In this document: piece after piece, positions 48,935 through 58,136 of the stretch
Numbering within the stretch: the stretch's first letter is position 1
Layout of the letters: each line of letters starts with the position of its first letter
Assembly (NCBI GenBank): GCA_963810055.1
Contig: CAWEME010000020.1
Span: 93,079 to 157,078, forward strand
Direction of reading: 5' to 3'
Source: REEB95 sp963810055
Lineage (GTDB): Bacteria > Pseudomonadota > Alphaproteobacteria > ATCC43930 > CGMCC-115725
DNA length: 64,000 bases
Position numbers and translations under genes: made by a program
Notes under the pieces: generated by a model
What the model was told of the DNA's origin: nothing
Database searches by the model: none
What the model saw: only the letters and a program-made list of their open reading frames with translations

Positions 48935-50170
48935 TTATCGGCGTTTCCTGCGTCCCGACGCGGGTCTTGGTTTCCTTTTTCCCGCCGCCTTGCCGCCGCC
49001 GGCCGCAAGCGCCGCTTTTCCTGGTTTTGTGTTCTTGTAGGCCGTGACGAGCTGCCGGACATAAGTCGCATATTGCGTGGCGATCGCCGCGTCGTGCAGC
49101 GTCAGCACGTTCTCGGCGTTGTGCGTCGCGTTCTCCGAGAAGTTGAAGCTGCCGCTGATCACCACTTTGTCGTCCACCGCCACGAGCTTGTTGTGCATGA
49201 AGTTATGCGGCGCACTCGGATTTTTCGGAGAATATGGCACGGACCATTTGGCGACCAGCTTCGACTTTATTTTGTTCCATTGCTGTTGCTTACCGGCGCT
49301 TTTGCCGCTCGCGCTTCCCCTCGTCCAATCGCCAATTACATTATTCATCTCCGGTCCGTCATAAATGCCGGTCACTTCCACGCCACGGTCGATGGCATCT
49401 ATCAGAGAACCGAGGATCGGACCCGAAGATATGACCATCGAGGCGATGGCCACGGTTTTCCCGGCGCCCTGGATGGCTCCCGCAATCTCCTGTTCTACCG
49501 TTCTGCCATCGCCAGGCGAGAAGGCAACGTCGATTTCTCTGCCGTCTACATTGGCATTGCCAAGATCGTTCTTGCCGGTCCCGGCGATTTGGCCCGAATT
49601 CCACAACTCCTCGAAATCGGTTTCGTAGCACTTGGCAATGCCAGGAGAGCGCAACTGCACGATGTTGTTGTCTTGGATGCTCCAGGCGTCGGTCGTGAAA
49701 TTCGCCGAGCCCATCCACACCGCGGCGCCGTCGCGAATTATGTACTTGCTGTGCATCAGATGGCCGCCACCTTCGATTGGTTCTTTCTTAACCCCCGGCG
49801 GCAGGGCGCTAATATCGATTCCCTCGATCGCCTTTATCTGAATCTTTTTGTCGAATTGGCTGAAATCGCTGGCCTTGGTTCCCGGCGACGGGTCGCCGCC
49901 GTCCTGGGCCGTGTTCTTGCGCGGCGGTTGTTTGAAATAGGCCACGCGAACATCAATGCCGCGCTGGGAAAGCCCGTTCAACGCCCCGATCACGGTCGAT
50001 GCCTGCGCGGGATCAAGACGAAAATCGTAAATCGCGATGTGCAAGGAGCTTCGCGCCTGGCCGACAAAATCGGCGAAAAGGCCTGCAATCTCGTTAGCCT
50101 GTCGAGAGATAGCCGCGGCGTCGCCGAGCGCGCAGCCGAGCCAAGTCTTGACCGTTAAATCGTTTTCCAT
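48935..50170 (-). CDS. Phospholipase D-like (HKD) protein
   Basis: A 411-aa PLD-superfamily protein with both catalytic motifs complete: HSKYIIRD (140-147) with GSANFT, and HNKLVAVD (326-333) with GSFNFSE. LHIAIYDFRLD is the typical first strand. There is no signal peptide from ATG 50170, so it is probably cytoplasmic; the last 25 residues are Lys/Arg/Gly-rich and may bind nucleic acid or membranes. PLD folds act as nucleases, phosphodiesterases or lipid hydrolases, and the reaction cannot be chosen here. It opens the accessory block bounded by the duplicated MFS 3' end. Confidence 0.85.
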   Translation of the reverse strand: MENDLTVKTWLGCALGDAAAISRQANEIAGLFADFVGQARSSLHIAIYDFRLDPAQASTVIGALNGLSQRGIDVRVAYFKQPPRKNTAQDGGDPSPGTKASDFSQFDKKIQIKAIEGIDISALPPGVKKEPIEGGGHLMHSKYIIRDGAAVWMGSANFTTDAWSIQDNNIVQLRSPGIAKCYETDFEELWNSGQIAGTGKNDLGNANVDGREIDVAFSPGDGRTVEQEIAGAIQGAGKTVAIASMVISSGPILGSLIDAIDRGVEVTGIYDGPEMNNVIGDWTRGSASGKSAGKQQQWNKIKSKLVAKWSVPYSPKNPSAPHNFMHNKLVAVDDKVVISGSFNFSENATHNAENVLTLHDAAIATQYATYVRQLVTAYKNTKPGKAALAAGGGKAAGKRKPRPASGRRKRR

Positions 50171-50272
50171 GTTCCACCCCCTGGAGAACCGAAAGCCGAA
50201 ATGCACGGGAAAACTACATCGCCCGATCGACTGTCCTCATGACAACGCCAAACGAAAGTAAAGCGGCGACGG

Positions 50273-51139
50273 CTAATTGACGCAGCGGCCGGAATCGCCG
50301 TTTGCCACAGGCTCTTCGTAGTCCCCGGCGGACACGGCACGGCCGTCGAAAAGTATGGGCAGTTGCCTGGCGATTCCCAGCGCGGCGTTTCCGCGTCGCC
50401 GGTCATTTAGGATACGAACGATATTCCATTCGTCATGTGAACCGTAGCTAAACGAAACAGAGGCACGCAAAGCGTAATAATTGCGAAAATCGGTCTTGTT
50501 CAAGATATGGTCGCTAACCGCCTTTTGCATGGCAGGGTCGCTCGCCAGGTGGCGGTCAAAATAGGCATCGATCTTCTCCATGTCCCCTTCGCCCGTGAGA
50601 TCGAATTCCCGCGCGAAATCGGACGGCCCGACAAAATAGACGAAGTCAAAATCTTCCCCGGCGCCGTGTACGCCCTCGAGCACCTGGGCCCACATATACA
50701 TGTAGTCGCCCCCCGTGGCGTGGAATTGGTCGAGATCCGCAAACGCCTGGTCCGGAGATGCCGGAATGCCATCCATCGGCGCGGCGGGATTCAGGATCCA
50801 CACGGAACGCGTGCCAAAGCGCTTTTCGATGCGGTCCTTGGTATGTTTTGCTACCAGCACGTTGAGGGGGAAATAGCCGCCCCCCGCAGTTGAAAGCGGA
50901 ACGCTCATGTAGCCGATTGCTTTGCCATGGCTCTTCTGCTCCGCCATCGCCCGCCTCAGAATTGCAACATTTTTCGCGATGACATCCTTCAAATTCGATT
51001 GGATGCAGTAACACACGGAAATGCTCGTGCATGCGGTCTCGTTGGCGGCGAGAGGCGATCCGGGACTTATCAGGACCGCCGTCAACACGGCAATGGTTTG
51101 GGCGACTGTGCGCACCAATCGTCGATGCTTCGACCGCAT
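50273..51139 (-). CDS. Secreted protein of unknown function
   Basis: A 288-aa protein. From ATG 51139 (GGAG upstream) it has a basic start and hydrophobic signal (LVRTVAQTIAVLTAVLISPGSPLAA), then a mature part beginning NETACTSISVCYC with several Cys that could form disulfides. Further on are GGGYFPLNVLVAKHTKDRIEKRFG, FDFVYFVGPSDFAREFDLTGEGDMEKIDAYFDRHL and a C-terminal Cys (SGRCVN). The mid-part alternates strand and helix and looks like a folded alpha/beta domain. No family recognised. It lies between the PLD gene and another small secreted unknown, all on the minus strand. Confidence 0.65.
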   Translation of the reverse strand: MRSKHRRLVRTVAQTIAVLTAVLISPGSPLAANETACTSISVCYCIQSNLKDVIAKNVAILRRAMAEQKSHGKAIGYMSVPLSTAGGGYFPLNVLVAKHTKDRIEKRFGTRSVWILNPAAPMDGIPASPDQAFADLDQFHATGGDYMYMWAQVLEGVHGAGEDFDFVYFVGPSDFAREFDLTGEGDMEKIDAYFDRHLASDPAMQKAVSDHILNKTDFRNYYALRASVSFSYGSHDEWNIVRILNDRRRGNAALGIARQLPILFDGRAVSAGDYEEPVANGDSGRCVN

Positions 51140-51293
51140 AGAATTTTCTCCTCTCCCACGAATCAGATGGCGTATTACCCCTCGGAGCACTTTCTGTGAA
51201 ATTCGAAAAACTTTCAGGCGTTCGGCCTGCAACATCGACACGAAGGTCCCCAGCGACGGGATCCAATAATCTGTTCCCGCGCGAAGCCGGATT

Positions 51294-51704
51294 CTAGAAG
51301 TGCTTTACGATGTTATTAGTCTCCGCCGTTACGCGAACTCCCTTCATCCACGTTGGGACCCGATTTATTGTGAGCGTTGGAGTTTTGACGTCCACGATAG
51401 CTTGTGTAACGATAGAATCTTTCGGCGGAGGATCTACAATAAATTTTAGCTCCTGAATTCCATCGGCAGGCGGCGTGATATATATCACCATCTCAAGGCG
51501 TGGGTTGGTGAACCCCCCTGTCAGGACCTTCCCTTCTGCGCTTATCTCCACACCAGGGGGAAGAGTTTTAATCATGGTTATGTCCACCGAGCTTACCTCA
51601 TGAACCAGCACCGCGGCCGGTTTTTGCTGAGCGAAGACAATTCCCGCCGGAACGGCACCTCCCAAGCACAGCAGGGCGATTGCGGTTATCGTGAGCATGT
51701 TCAC
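51294..51704 (-). CDS. Small secreted protein of unknown function
   Basis: A 136-aa protein. The signal peptide is MNMLTITAIALLCLGGAVPAGIVFAQ. The mature domain (VHEVSSVDITMIKTLPPGVEISAEGKVLTGGFTNPRLEMVIYI) alternates hydrophobic and polar residues as in a beta-sandwich. It ends VTAETNNIVKHF. No family recognised with confidence. Same strand as and 154 bp upstream of the 288-aa secreted protein. Confidence 0.6.
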   Translation of the reverse strand: MNMLTITAIALLCLGGAVPAGIVFAQQKPAAVLVHEVSSVDITMIKTLPPGVEISAEGKVLTGGFTNPRLEMVIYITPPADGIQELKFIVDPPPKDSIVTQAIVDVKTPTLTINRVPTWMKGVRVTAETNNIVKHF

Positions 51705-52288
51705 ATGTCAACTCATCAATTCCTCCTATCAGGGGAAGGCCATGCATGGTGATTGCGCCAACGCGGGAGGCCCCTGGTTAAATTGATCGCGCGCGTATCC
51801 GCAATGGATGCGCGCAAAATTCAAGTCAATCCACGAAAGCGGCCGATATTCCCTTGGTCCGTCGCCGCCAAGAAATGACGACAGTCCTTTTGTTTCGCCA
51901 ATTCGATAAACGGCTCGATTTCACCAGCATCGAATGAATTGTCATGAAACATTCCCGTCCCCATCCAATCCAATAGGCCGGAAACTGCGTTAAGCGCTCA
52001 ATCGACGGTTCTTCAAAGGGACTAATAATCCCGGTGCGAGCGCTCTTATACCATGTTCCCCGGGAATTAGAAAGCCGCAAGACAACTGGGTGGCGTCGTG
52101 ATTTGAAGCAGGGCCGCCTTCAAGGAAGAGGGGCGTCAGGCATTTTTTGGATGCGATAATTTTTTTGGCGATGCGCATGAGCAAACGGCTGGCGATGAGT
52201 CCGTAGCCGCCATGGATATTTCCTTCGGAAAATGCCGCGGAGTGCGTCAGTGGGTTCCGGTTGGGGCGAGGATGGAGCGCAGACCGTA
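51705..52288. other. Gene-poor spacer of the accessory block
   Basis: About 580 bp with no convincing gene. It is AT-richer than its surroundings. The ORFs here (for example 51826-52080 and 51990-52394, minus strand) lack ribosome sites and recognisable domains. It ends at the second copy of the MFS 3' end. Confidence 0.5.
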
Positions 52289-52410
52289 GGTGAACGCGCT
52301 TTACGACGGAACCCCGGCGCCGATGGGCGCGGTGATCGGGGCTACGGCGCTGGTGACGGTCGGGCTTTATTGGCTGGCGCCCAGGCGGCACCACCGCGCG
52401 GCGGGGTGAG
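52289..52410 (+). pseudogene. Direct repeat B: truncated 3' end of a Bcr/CflA-type MFS gene
   Basis: A 122-bp copy of the 3' end of the MFS gene at 47615-48814. In frame it reads VNALYDGTPAPMGAVIGA and ends RRHHRAAG before the stop, against VNALYDGTPVPMGAVILA and RRHHKAAG in the intact gene. Nothing of the upstream MFS body is present. It is either the remnant of a tandem MFS paralogue or a duplication made when the accessory block arrived. It ends 2 bp before the lysS stop. Confidence 0.85.
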
Positions 52411-52412
52411 GA

Positions 52413-53900
52413 TCACCCCTTCGGCCGCATGGTGGGGAAGGCGATGACGTCGCGGATCGACGGGCTGTCGGTCAAGAGCATCACCAGCCGGTCGATGCCG
52501 ATGCCGAGGCCGCCCGCGGGCGGCATGCCGTATTCGAGCGCCAGCACGAAATCGGCGTCCAAGGGCTGCGCCTCCTCGTCGCCCGCCTTGCGCGCCTCCA
52601 TCTGCGCCTCGAAGCGGTGGAGCTGGTCGACGGGGTCGTTGATCTCGGAAAAGGCGTTGGCCACTTCCCAGCCGTTGATATAGGTCTCGAAGCGCTCGGT
52701 CAGGCGCTCGTCCTCGCGCGACACCTTGGCCAAGGGCGAGATGTCGGCCGGATATCCAGTGACGTGGATGGGCTGAATCAGGGTGTGCTCGACCGTGGCG
52801 GCGAAGGCCCCTTCGAGCGCATGGCCCCAATGCGCCTTTTCTGAGAGCTGCGCGCCCAGCTTGTTCGCGGCCTGGCGCGCCGAAGTGACGTCGTCGATCG
52901 CCAGGAAATCCACGCCGGTCTTCTCCCGGACCAGCGCGGCCATGGATTTGCGCGGCCAGGGCGCCTTCAATTCGATCGAAGTCCCGCCATAGGGGATGCG
53001 CGTCGTGCCCAGCACCTCCTGCGCCACCGAGACGATCAGGTATTCCGCCATCTCCATCATGGCGGTGTAGTCGACGAAGGCCTGGTAAAGCTCGAGCGAG
53101 GTGAATTCGGGATTGTGGCGCGGCGAAATGCCCTCGTTGCGGAAATTGCGGTTGATCTCGAAGAGCTTGTCGGAAAGCCCGCCGATCAAAAGCCGCTTCA
53201 GATGGAGTTCGGGCGCCACCCGCATGTAGAGGTCGAGATCGAGCGTATTGTGATGGGTGACGAAGGGCTTGGCCGAGGCGCCGCCCGGCACGGCGTGGAG
53301 CATCGGGGTTTCGACCTCGAGAAAGCCCCGCTCGATCAAAAGCCGCCGCATCACCGCGACGATGCGCGAGCGGCGGCGCAGGGTTTCGCGGCTGTCCTCG
53401 TTCATGATGAGGTCGAGATAGCGCTGGCGGTAGCGGGTCTCGAGGTCGGTGAGGCCGTGGAATTTCTCCGGCAGCGGCATCAGCGCCTTGGCCAGCACGG
53501 CGAGATCGCCGCCGTTGACGGTCAGCTCGCCGCGCGGCGTGCGCCGCACCATGCCCGCGACGCCGATGATGTCGCCCAAATCCAAGAGCGGCAGGATCGC
53601 CAAACCCCGGGCGGAGAGCTTGTCCTTGTGGTTGAAGACCTGGATCTTGCCGGTGGCGTCGTGCAGGTCGATGAACATGCCGCTGTTGCGGATGGCGCGG
53701 ATGCGGCCCGCCACCGAAACCTGGTCCTGGGTTTCGGTGCCGGGAGCCAAATCCCGGTATTTGGCGTTGAGCTCGGATGCGGTGGCGCTGACCGGGAAGC
53801 CGTACGGGTACGGGTCGACGCCGAGTTCCCGGAGCTTGGCGAGCTTCTCCAGCCGCTGGGTGCGGTATTGGTTGAGATCTTCTTCCGCTTTTTCCGCCAT
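52413..53900 (-). CDS. lysS: Lysyl-tRNA synthetase, class II
   Basis: A 495-aa enzyme charging tRNA-Lys. The N-terminal OB-fold anticodon domain (VSVAGRIRAIRNSGMFIDLHDATGKIQVF) is followed by the class II core. Motif 1 lies near RRRSRIVAVMRRLLIERGFLEVETPML, motif 2 is FEINRNFRNEGISPRHNPEFTSLE and motif 3 is GLGIGIDRLVMLL. Length is normal and all three motifs are intact. It is the core gene on the right flank of the accessory block. Confidence 0.97.
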   Translation of the reverse strand: MAEKAEEDLNQYRTQRLEKLAKLRELGVDPYPYGFPVSATASELNAKYRDLAPGTETQDQVSVAGRIRAIRNSGMFIDLHDATGKIQVFNHKDKLSARGLAILPLLDLGDIIGVAGMVRRTPRGELTVNGGDLAVLAKALMPLPEKFHGLTDLETRYRQRYLDLIMNEDSRETLRRRSRIVAVMRRLLIERGFLEVETPMLHAVPGGASAKPFVTHHNTLDLDLYMRVAPELHLKRLLIGGLSDKLFEINRNFRNEGISPRHNPEFTSLELYQAFVDYTAMMEMAEYLIVSVAQEVLGTTRIPYGGTSIELKAPWPRKSMAALVREKTGVDFLAIDDVTSARQAANKLGAQLSEKAHWGHALEGAFAATVEHTLIQPIHVTGYPADISPLAKVSREDERLTERFETYINGWEVANAFSEINDPVDQLHRFEAQMEARKAGDEEAQPLDADFVLALEYGMPPAGGLGIGIDRLVMLLTDSPSIRDVIAFPTMRPKG

Positions 53901-53954
53901 CTTTCCCGGTCTTTATTTCCCCTCGGCGGTTCCTTGTAACGCCTTGGCGCTAAA

Positions 53955-54053
53955 GCGCAACTGGCTTTAGACGAGACTCTTAAGATTTGGCCGGGCTTCG
54001 CCCGGCGGGGGCGCAACTGGCTTGCGGCTGGACTCTTAGGATTTGGCCGGGCT
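53955..54053. repeat. Imperfect tandem duplication including the SbmA-like gene 3' end
   Basis: GCGCAACTGGCTT...GACTCTTAAGATTTGGCCGGGCT occurs at 53955-53997 and again at 54011-54053 with few differences (period 56). The second copy contains the stop codon (54036-54038) of the ABC exporter gene, so part of that gene's 3' end has been duplicated into the spacer before lysS. Confidence 0.8.
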
Positions 54054-55766
54054 CGGCGCGGCTTGAGCCTTGAACGAAGCCAGGTCGATGACGCGGTCGT
54101 GGAAGGCCTTGAGGCTGTCGCGGTGGCCGACGCTGACGATGGTCGGGCGCCAGGCGCCCTGGCGCAGCCGGCCGTAGAAATCGCGCTCGACCGCCTCGTC
54201 GAGCGCCGAGGTCGATTCGTCGAGGAAGAGCAGGTCGGGCTTGGCCAGGAACACGCGCGCGAAGGCCAGGCGCTGCTGCTCGCCCAATGAGAGCCGCAGC
54301 GCCAGATCCTCCGATTCATCGAGCTTGCCGGCGAAGGCGCCGAGGCCGACGGATTGGAGCGCCTCGATCAGCTTTTGGGCGGGCTCGTCGCCGGCCGGGC
54401 GCGGATACATGAGCGCGGCCTTGAGCGAACCCAAGGGCAGATAGGGGCGTTGCGGCAGGAACAGGGCCTGGCCTGCGCCGAGGCGTATCTCGCCCCGGCC
54501 GAAAGGCCAGATGCCGGCCATCGCGCGCAGCAGCGTGCTTTTGCCGACGCCGTTGGGGCCGGTGAGCAGCAGCGACTCGCCGGGCGCCACATCGAGCGAA
54601 ATCTTGTCCAGGAGCCTGGTCCCGTCCGGCAGATCGAGGGCGAGGTTTTTCACTTCCAGGCCCCGGCCCGAACGGGTTTCGCTTATCGCCTGCGGCGCGC
54701 GCAAGGATTGCTCTATATCCTCCATGCGCGCGTCGAAGGTGCCGAGGCGTTGCGTCACCGCCGACCAGTATGCGATATCGGCGTAGGCGTTGACGATGAA
54801 GGACAGCGAATTCTGGACATTGCTGAAGGCGTCGATCACCTGCATCAGCCCGCCGAGCGCGATCTGCTTGGAGAAGTAGCGCGGCGCCACCACCAGCACC
54901 GGGAAGATCACCGCCGCCTGGGAATAGCCCGAGGTGAACCAGTTCAACAGCTTGCGGCGTTTCATGATCTGCCAAAAATTGTCGTAGAGGTACGAGAAGC
55001 GTTGCCGGAAGATGCCGAGCTCCGGCTCCTCGCCGCCGTAGAGCGCGACGCTTTCGGCGTTTTCGCGCAAACGCACCAGGCTGTAGCGGAAATCTGCCTC
55101 GAGGCGCTGCTGCGCGAAATTCAACGGCACCAGCGGCCGACCGATCTTGATGGTGAGCCAGGTGCCGAAGCCGGCGTAGATCAGCGCCGCCCACACCAGA
55201 TAGGCCGGGATGTAGACGCTGCCCCAGCCGAAGAGCGGGATCTCGGCCGGACCCGAGAGGCCCCACAGGATCACCGAAAACGAGGCGACCGACACCACCG
55301 AGGTCAGGAGACCAAGCGCCAGTGTCGTCACGTATTCGACGAACAGCCGCAAATCGTCGGCGATGCGCTGGTCGGGGTTGTCGGTGGTCTGGCCGTGGAG
55401 CTGCATGCGGAAATACGTGCGGTCGGCGAGCCAGCGCAGGAGATAACGCCTGGTGAGCCAGCGCCGCCAGCGGATCTGGAGCATCTGCTGGAAATAAAGC
55501 GCGTAGACCGACATGACGATGCTGGCGCCGGCCAAGAGACAGAAGATACCGAGCTGCAGGAAGAATTCGGGCGCGTCGAATTCCTGGAGCGCGTTGTAGA
55601 AGGCGTTGTTCCACTGGTTGATGCGCACCGAGATGTAGACGTTGCCGAGATTGAGCGCGATCACCAGGATGAGCAGCGCCCAGGCGGATTTCTTCTCTTC
55701 CGACGACCAGTAATGCTTGGCCAGGTTCCAGGCGGCGTGCAGCATGTTGCGCCGCGCGCCGTTCAT
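54036..55766 (-). CDS. ABC transporter with fused permease and ATPase (SbmA/BacA-YddA type)
   Basis: A 576-aa half-transporter. The membrane domain (about 1-330) has YISVRINQWNNAFYNALQEFDAPEFF and LTRRYLLRWLADRTYFRMQL with TDNPDQRIADD, hallmarks of the ABC_membrane_2 family that includes SbmA, BacA and YddA. The ATPase domain (about 370-576) has Walker A GPNGVGKST, signature LSLGEQQRLAFAR, Walker B LLFLDESTSALDE and VSVGHRDSLKAFHD. Homologues move peptides, vitamin B12 or very-long-chain lipids. It lies between lysS and hldE on the same strand. Confidence 0.9.
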   Translation of the reverse strand: MNGARRNMLHAAWNLAKHYWSSEEKKSAWALLILVIALNLGNVYISVRINQWNNAFYNALQEFDAPEFFLQLGIFCLLAGASIVMSVYALYFQQMLQIRWRRWLTRRYLLRWLADRTYFRMQLHGQTTDNPDQRIADDLRLFVEYVTTLALGLLTSVVSVASFSVILWGLSGPAEIPLFGWGSVYIPAYLVWAALIYAGFGTWLTIKIGRPLVPLNFAQQRLEADFRYSLVRLRENAESVALYGGEEPELGIFRQRFSYLYDNFWQIMKRRKLLNWFTSGYSQAAVIFPVLVVAPRYFSKQIALGGLMQVIDAFSNVQNSLSFIVNAYADIAYWSAVTQRLGTFDARMEDIEQSLRAPQAISETRSGRGLEVKNLALDLPDGTRLLDKISLDVAPGESLLLTGPNGVGKSTLLRAMAGIWPFGRGEIRLGAGQALFLPQRPYLPLGSLKAALMYPRPAGDEPAQKLIEALQSVGLGAFAGKLDESEDLALRLSLGEQQRLAFARVFLAKPDLLFLDESTSALDEAVERDFYGRLRQGAWRPTIVSVGHRDSLKAFHDRVIDLASFKAQAAPSPAKS

Positions 55767-55814
55767 CGCCGGACCGGGAGGAGCAACGATGGTGATGTCG
55801 GGTCTCCGGCGGCG

Positions 55815-57272
55815 CTAGCGCGCGGCGCGCGCGATGGTGGCGGTGGTGCTGTAGCCGGGCACCAGCTCGGCCAGCACGACCTTGCCGCCATAGCCCTGCA
55901 CGATGTCGGCGCCCACCACCTGGTCGAGCTGGTAATCGGCGCCCTTCACCAGAATCTCGGGGCGGATTTCCCGGATGAGCTCGACCGGAGTGTCGGCGTC
56001 GAACACCACGACCAGATCGACGGCGGCGAGCGAGGCCAGCACGGATGCCCGCGCCGTCTCGTTCTGCACCGGGCGGCCCGGGCCCTTGAGGCGCTGGACC
56101 GAGGCGTCGCTGTTGATGCCCACCACCAACCGGTCGCAGGCCTGGCGCGCCTGTTCCAGCAGCGAAACATGGCCGGGATGGATCAGGTCGAAGCAGCCAT
56201 TGGTGAAACCCACCTTGAGCCCGTTGCGCCGCCAGCGCGCGACGTGGTCGAGCGCCAAGGGCAGCGGCAGCACCTTGCGGCTTTTGAGCGTGTCGCGGTC
56301 GAGGAGCGCGGAGGCCAATTCCTTCGAATCGACCACCGCGGTGCCGACCTTGCCGACGACGATGCCGGCGGCGGCGTTGGCCAGGGTCGCGGCGTCCAGC
56401 AGCGGCGCGCCGGAAGCGAGCGCCGCGCCCAGCGCCGCCATCACCGTGTCGCCCGCGCCCGAGACGTCGTAGACCTCGCGCGCCTCGGCCCACAGGCGGT
56501 GCACCTTGTCCTTGGCTTCGACCAGGATCATGCCGTCCTTGCCGCAGGAAACCAGCATCGCGGCGAAGCCGTGAAGCTTCATCTGCTCGAGCGCGGCCGC
56601 CACCACCTCGTCGTCGCCGTCGAGCGCAACCCCCGCCGCCAGGCTCAGTTCGCGGCGGTTGGGTTTCAGCAGATCGGCGCCGCGATAGATCGAATAGTCG
56701 CTGCCCTTGGGATCGACGATCACCGGGCGCTTGGCGTCGCGCGCGGCCTTGATGATCTCCGCCGCCAGGCCCCCGCCCAGCACGCCCTTGGCGTAATCCG
56801 ACAGGATCACGAGCTGGTAATGGCCGAGCGCGGCCTTCAGCTGCGCCAGCAGATCGGCGCGCAGCTCCGCGCCCAAAGGCTCGATGCGCTCCTGGTCGGC
56901 GCGCAGCAATTGCTGATTGTCGGCGATGTAACGGGTCTTGACCGGCGTCACCCGGTTGCGCGCCGCCAAGAGATGGGCTTCGGCGTTGCCGAGCGAAGCC
57001 ATCATGCGCGAGATTTCGCGGCCGGCCGGATCGTTCCCCGTGACCGAAATGAAACAGGTCTCGGCCCCGAGCGCGTGGAGATTGCGCACCACGTTGCCGG
57101 CGCCGCCCAGGCGGCTTTCCTCGCCCTCGACATGCAGCACCGGCACCGGCGCCTCGGGCGAGATGCGCTCGACCCGGCCGCGGATGTAATGGTCGAGCAT
57201 GACGTCGCCGACGCACAGCACATGCGTGCGGGCAAGCGCCTCGATCAAGGCGACGAGATCGGTCTGGGCCAT
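55815..57272 (-). CDS. hldE: Bifunctional heptose-7-phosphate kinase / heptose-1-phosphate adenylyltransferase
   Basis: A 485-aa two-domain enzyme of ADP-heptose synthesis for lipopolysaccharide. The ribokinase-fold kinase domain (about 1-310) has LGGAGNVVRNLHALG and the anion-hole motif DVSGAGDTVMAALGAAL. The nucleotidyltransferase domain (about 340-485) has VGFTNGCFDLIHPGHVSLLEQAR with the HxGH site. ATG 57272 with GAGGAA is preferred to the longer ORF start at 57308. Works with gmhA at 9284-9856; gmhB and hldD are not in the window. Confidence 0.96.
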   Translation of the reverse strand: MAQTDLVALIEALARTHVLCVGDVMLDHYIRGRVERISPEAPVPVLHVEGEESRLGGAGNVVRNLHALGAETCFISVTGNDPAGREISRMMASLGNAEAHLLAARNRVTPVKTRYIADNQQLLRADQERIEPLGAELRADLLAQLKAALGHYQLVILSDYAKGVLGGGLAAEIIKAARDAKRPVIVDPKGSDYSIYRGADLLKPNRRELSLAAGVALDGDDEVVAAALEQMKLHGFAAMLVSCGKDGMILVEAKDKVHRLWAEAREVYDVSGAGDTVMAALGAALASGAPLLDAATLANAAAGIVVGKVGTAVVDSKELASALLDRDTLKSRKVLPLPLALDHVARWRRNGLKVGFTNGCFDLIHPGHVSLLEQARQACDRLVVGINSDASVQRLKGPGRPVQNETARASVLASLAAVDLVVVFDADTPVELIREIRPEILVKGADYQLDQVVGADIVQGYGGKVVLAELVPGYSTTATIARAAR

Positions 57273-57341
57273 GGCGTTCCTCTTATGGCCTGGCATGGAT
57301 GCTGGCAAGCAAAACCCGCCGGGATGACCTATATTTCAGGC

Positions 57342-58115
57342 ATGAAAGCCGAGTTCCCGAAACCAGGCGGCAAGCGGCCCGAGCCTTCGGCGCCGGCGGG
57401 CAGCCGCGTCTACGCGATCGGCGACGTGCACGGCCGACTCGACCTGCTGCAACGCCTCCTCGGGCTCATCCGGGAGGACGCGGCCCGGGCCAAAGCCGCG
57501 CGCAAGGCCCTGGTCTATCTCGGCGATTACATCGACCGGGGGCCCGAATCCAAGGGCGTGATCGACCTGCTGCTGAGCCGGCCGATGCGGGACGCCGGTT
57601 TCGAGGAAATCCCCCTCATGGGCAATCACGAGGACATCCTGCTGCAATTCCTCGCCGATGTCCGGGTCGGCCCGCATTGGTTCGCCTATGGCGGGATGGC
57701 GACGCTCGAAAGCTACGGCGTGCGCCCGCCCCGGCCGATGGCAGCGGAGGAGGATCTGATCCGCGCCCAGCACGAGTTCGCGGGCAGGATTCCCGCCGCG
57801 CATGTCGAATTCCTGCGCCGCATGAAGCTCAAACATGCGGAAGGCGACTATCTCTTCGTCCATGCGGGGCTGCGCCCCGGCGTGGCGGTGACGGCGCAGA
57901 TCGCGCAGGATCTGATGTGGATCCGCGACGAATTCCTGGAAAGCGACGCCGATTTCGGCAAGCTGGTGGTGCACGGCCACACCATCGCCGAGACGCCGCA
58001 GCTGCGGCCCAACCGCATCGGCATCGACACCGGCGCCTATGCCACCGGCGTGCTCACGGCGCTGGTGCTGGAGGGAAACCGGCGCCGGTTTCTGCAGACC
58101 GCGGCGCCGAAATAA
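57342..58115 (+). CDS. Metallophosphatase (PrpA/ApaH-like Ser/Thr phosphatase family)
   Basis: A 257-aa calcineurin-like phosphoesterase. Metal and active-site motifs are GDVHGR (27-32), GDYIDRGPES (61-70), GNHED (94-98), the His in LFVHAGLRPGV and VVHGHT. This is the pattern shared by bacterial PrpA/PrpB phosphatases and ApaH; specificity is not resolved. Divergent from hldE (69-bp gap). ATG 57324 in the same frame is an alternative start. Confidence 0.9.
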   Translation: MKAEFPKPGGKRPEPSAPAGSRVYAIGDVHGRLDLLQRLLGLIREDAARAKAARKALVYLGDYIDRGPESKGVIDLLLSRPMRDAGFEEIPLMGNHEDILLQFLADVRVGPHWFAYGGMATLESYGVRPPRPMAAEEDLIRAQHEFAGRIPAAHVEFLRRMKLKHAEGDYLFVHAGLRPGVAVTAQIAQDLMWIRDEFLESDADFGKLVVHGHTIAETPQLRPNRIGIDTGAYATGVLTALVLEGNRRRFLQTAAPK

Positions 58116-58136
58116 AAGCGGCGCGCGGGCGCGGCT

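Noticed and set aside
51990..52394. 134-aa minus-strand ORF in the accessory spacer
   Set aside because: Runs antisense through the MFS 3' remnant with no ribosome site or domain.
54354..57341. The first 996 codons of a 1253-aa plus-strand frame
   Set aside because: Antisense to the SbmA-like exporter and hldE. Only its last 257 codons (metallophosphatase) have family motifs and a plausible start.
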